Positions 5,549 to 7,329 of a stretch of DNA of 7,329 nt are shown piece after piece. Origin of the DNA: Gammaproteobacteria bacterium (GTDB taxonomy: Bacteria; Pseudomonadota; Gammaproteobacteria; JALTLT01); assembly GCA_027001815.1 (NCBI GenBank), contig JALTLT010000072.1:1-7329 (forward strand), written 5' to 3'. The first letter of the stretch is position 1; each line of letters starts with the position of its first letter. The notes beneath the pieces were generated by a model. That model made no database searches, was not told the DNA's origin, and saw nothing but the letters and a program-made list of their open reading frames with translations. The position numbers were made by a program, and so were the translations under genes.

Positions 5549-6022
5549 ATGAGCAACAGCGATTCGATCACCATCAAGAACCTCGAGGCCGCCTTCGCCG
5601 GCGAGTCCATGGCCCACATCAAGTACCTCTACTTCGCCAGGGTGTGTCGCGCCCAGGGTGACGAAGAGACGGCGCGGGTCTTCGAGCAGACCGCGGCCCA
5701 GGAGGTGCAGCACGCCTTCGGCCACCTGGATCTGCTGATGCCGGCCGACCAGCTCGATCCGGCGCGTTGCCTGGAGCTGGCCATCGAGGGCGAGACCCAC
5801 GAATACACGGAGATGTACCCCAAGTTCCGTCACCTGGCGGAGCAGGAGCAGAACCACGATGCAGTGCGTGAGTTCGACGAACAGATCGAGGAGTCGAAGG
5901 AGCACGCCGAGCAGTTCCGCGCCACCCTGGAGAAGGCCGCCAGGCGTTTCGCCGCCCTGACCAAGGTGGAGAAGAAGCACGCCGATCACTACCAGTCGGT
6001 GCTGGACGGCATCAAGAGCTGA
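5549..6022 (+). CDS. Rubrerythrin-family di-iron peroxidase without rubredoxin domain
   Basis: This 157-residue cytoplasmic protein belongs to the rubrerythrin family, whose di-iron site reduces hydrogen peroxide to water. Expected ligands are E19 (FAGES), E52 and H55 (QEVQH), and E85 and E88 in the highly conserved HEYTEMYPKF. A C-terminal EKKH (141-144) supplies the second ExxH. The C-terminal rubredoxin domain of classical rubrerythrin (about 190 residues) is absent; a free rubredoxin is encoded 32 bases downstream and is the likely electron donor. The spacing from EMYPKF to the last ExxH is about 25 residues longer than in the classical Desulfovibrio protein. Residues 105-129 resemble 130-154, suggesting a duplicated helix. 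The start has GGGAG 7 bases upstream. Control by the adjacent OxyR is inferred from position and the candidate operator. Confidence 0.92.
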   Translation: MSNSDSITIKNLEAAFAGESMAHIKYLYFARVCRAQGDEETARVFEQTAAQEVQHAFGHLDLLMPADQLDPARCLELAIEGETHEYTEMYPKFRHLAEQEQNHDAVREFDEQIEESKEHAEQFRATLEKAARRFAALTKVEKKHADHYQSVLDGIKS

Positions 6023-6054
6023 AACCCTTTGCAACCCGGAAACAGGAGAGAGCA

Positions 6055-6237
6055 ATGAGCAACGAACAGAACTGGCGCAAGTGGCAGTGCATCGTCTGCG
6101 GATTCGTCTACGACGAGGAGCAGGGCCTGCCGGAAGAGGGGATCGCCCCCGGTACCCGCTGGGAGGAGATCCCGGACGACTGGGCCTGCCCCGAGTGTGG
6201 AGTCTCCAAGGACGACTTCGAGATGGTCCAGGTCTGA
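6055..6237 (+). CDS. Rubredoxin
   Basis: This 60-residue iron-sulfur protein carries a single Fe(Cys)4 centre and shuttles one electron at a time. The four ligands are C12 and C15 (CIVCG) and C45 and C48 (CPECG). The segment between them, with FVYDEEQG, IAPGTRWEEIPDDW and the closing SKDDFEMV, is a full-length canonical rubredoxin without deletions. A strong Shine-Dalgarno AGGAGAG precedes the ATG. It sits between rubrerythrin (32 bases upstream) and rubredoxin reductase (109 bases downstream), so it most likely carries electrons from the reductase to rubrerythrin. Rubredoxins also serve alkane hydroxylases, but none is present in this window. Confidence 0.97.
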   Translation: MSNEQNWRKWQCIVCGFVYDEEQGLPEEGIAPGTRWEEIPDDWACPECGVSKDDFEMVQV

Positions 6238-6258
6238 CGCCGAACCGGTCCGACCGAT

Positions 6259-6290
6259 GCCGCCCGGTCAGGGAAGACCTTCCCGGCGGC
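6259..6290. other. Inverted repeat between rubredoxin and its reductase
   Basis: GGGAAG (6271-6276) and CTTCCC (6279-6284) form an inner stem. GCCGCC (6259-6264) and GGCGGC (6285-6290) can pair outside it, with CGGTCA left bulged. There is no T run, so it is not a typical intrinsic terminator. It could stabilise or process the mRNA between an abundant carrier and its reductase, or be chance in GC-rich DNA. Confidence 0.35.
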
Positions 6291-6346
6291 TCCTGTCGGC
6301 CTGGAACCCGACCTGCCCCGTGATCGGGCCGATGCAGAGGTGAATC

Positions 6347-7329
6347 ATGAACGACGGTATTGTCATCATCGGAACAGGGCTGGGGGGATATACCCTGGCT
6401 CGCGAACTGCGCAAGCGGGACAGGGACGTGCCGCTCACCCTCGTCACGGCCGACGATGGGGCCTTCTACTCCAAGCCGATGCTCTCCAACGCCCTCGACA
6501 AGGGCAAGGCGGCCGACGAACTGGTGCAGTCCACGGCCGAGGAGATGGCCGCCTCCCTGGACGCCACCATTCTCACCCACCGCCGGATCCTGGCCATCGA
6601 TCCTGCCGAGAGGCGGGTGAAACTCAATGGCGATCGGCTCGCCTGGGACCGGCTGGTGCTGGCACTCGGTGCGGATCCGATCCGTCTAGGCCTCTCCGGC
6701 GATGCGGTGCACGAGATCCTCTCGGTCAACGATCTGCAGGACTATCGCCGCTTTCGCCAGGCCCTCGTCGGTGCCCGTCGGGTGGTGATCCTCGGTGCCG
6801 GCCTGATCGGCTGTGAGTTCGCCGACGATCTCGCCCGCGCCGGCTACCACGTCGCGCTGGTGGATCCCATGCCCCGACCCCTGGGACGGCTCCTGCCGCC
6901 GCGGGCGGGGGCGCGGATGAGGGACGCCCTCGCCGAACGCGGCGTAGAGTGGCACCTGGAGACCACCGCGGAGAGCGTTGCGCGCCGGGAGGGTATCCTG
7001 CAGGTGATGCTGGCGGACGGTACGGAGCTGGCGGCCGACCTGGTGCTCTCGGCGGTGGGGCTGCGGCCGCGGGTGGATCTCGCCCGCGAGGCGGGCCTCC
7101 AGGTGGGGCGGGGGATCCGGGTGGATCGCTGGCTGACCACCTCCGAGCCGAACGTATATGCCCTCGGCGACTGCGCCGAGGTGGAGGGGCTGGTGCTCCC
7201 CTTCGTCATGCCCCTGATGGCCGAGGCGCGAGCGCTTGCCGCCACCCTTGCCGGCACGCCCACCCCGCTGGTTCTGCCCGCCCTGCCGGTGGCAGTGCAG
7301 TCCCCCGACTGCCCGGCCGTGGTCTGCCC
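6347..7329 (+). CDS. NAD(P)H:rubredoxin reductase (FAD-dependent), 3' end beyond the window
   Basis: The first 327 residues are present and the frame is still open at the window edge; relatives such as the Pseudomonas rubredoxin reductase have about 384. It passes electrons from NAD(P)H through FAD to rubredoxin. Visible are the FAD-binding GTGLGG (9-14), the TADDGAFYSKPMLS segment characteristic of this subfamily (34-47), and the NAD-binding GAGLIG (150-155). LSAVGLRPR (234-242) and the second FAD motif YALGDCAEV (271-279) follow. D173 at the end of the second NAD-domain strand suggests, weakly, a preference for NADH. The ATG at 6347 has AGAGG 6 bases upstream. With the rubredoxin gene 109 bases upstream on the same strand, the pair is a likely operon and specific redox partners. 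Equivalent genes are named rubB or alkT elsewhere; I leave the symbol blank. Confidence 0.93.
   Translation, partial: MNDGIVIIGTGLGGYTLARELRKRDRDVPLTLVTADDGAFYSKPMLSNALDKGKAADELVQSTAEEMAASLDATILTHRRILAIDPAERRVKLNGDRLAWDRLVLALGADPIRLGLSGDAVHEILSVNDLQDYRRFRQALVGARRVVILGAGLIGCEFADDLARAGYHVALVDPMPRPLGRLLPPRAGARMRDALAERGVEWHLETTAESVARREGILQVMLADGTELAADLVLSAVGLRPRVDLAREAGLQVGRGIRVDRWLTTSEPNVYALGDCAEVEGLVLPFVMPLMAEARALAATLAGTPTPLVLPALPVAVQSPDCPAVVC

Noticed and set aside
5360..6580. Minus-strand open frames under rubrerythrin, rubredoxin and the reductase
   Set aside because: They are reverse-strand shadows of three proteins with intact metal- and cofactor-binding motifs.

Overview
The window is GC-rich, densely coding bacterial DNA, most likely from a gammaproteobacterium. 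This is inferred from an OxyR with the E. coli-type redox cysteines, a Pseudomonas-like rubredoxin reductase, a YgiM-like SH3 membrane protein and a NorM-type MATE pump. No ribosomal RNA gene is present to fix the taxon. No tRNA, CRISPR array, transposase or phage gene was seen.

Layout: (1) 50-1384, plus strand, a NorM-like MATE efflux pump. (2) 1413-1736, minus strand, a small stand-alone PilZ protein convergent with the pump. (3) 1737-2394, a noncoding island of about 660 bases holding three related palindromic repeats (1806-1970, 2137-2212, 2311-2396) with inverted GTTGAAAAA-type ends and stacked hairpins. One of them supplies part of the stop codon of the next gene. (4) 2395-2991 and 3047-4507, minus strand, a probable two-gene unit: a periplasmic TlpA-like thioredoxin fused to an alpha/beta-hydrolase-like domain, followed by a membrane-anchored SH3 protein. 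(5) 4514-5446, plus strand, oxyR, divergent from the TlpA gene with almost no intergenic space. (6) 5549-6022, 6055-6237 and 6347 to the window edge, plus strand: rubrerythrin lacking its rubredoxin domain, a separate rubredoxin, and an NAD(P)H:rubredoxin reductase that runs off the end.

The central theme is peroxide defence. The last three genes encode a complete electron path: NAD(P)H to FAD reductase, to rubredoxin, to the di-iron rubrerythrin, to hydrogen peroxide. They lie directly behind a peroxide sensor with both redox cysteines (C199, C208). The gap between oxyR and rubrerythrin holds a perfect TATAAT overlapped by a 37-base sequence resembling the four-part OxyR recognition pattern. 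The divergent TlpA fusion, a thiol-disulfide protein, extends the redox theme.

Most worth a second look: the hairpin-rich repeat family at 1806-2396; an apparent 25-residue duplication of the fourth ligand helix in the rubrerythrin; the TlpA fusion whose hydrolase-like half seems to lack a catalytic triad; and a three-codon ORF whose stop overlaps the oxyR start.
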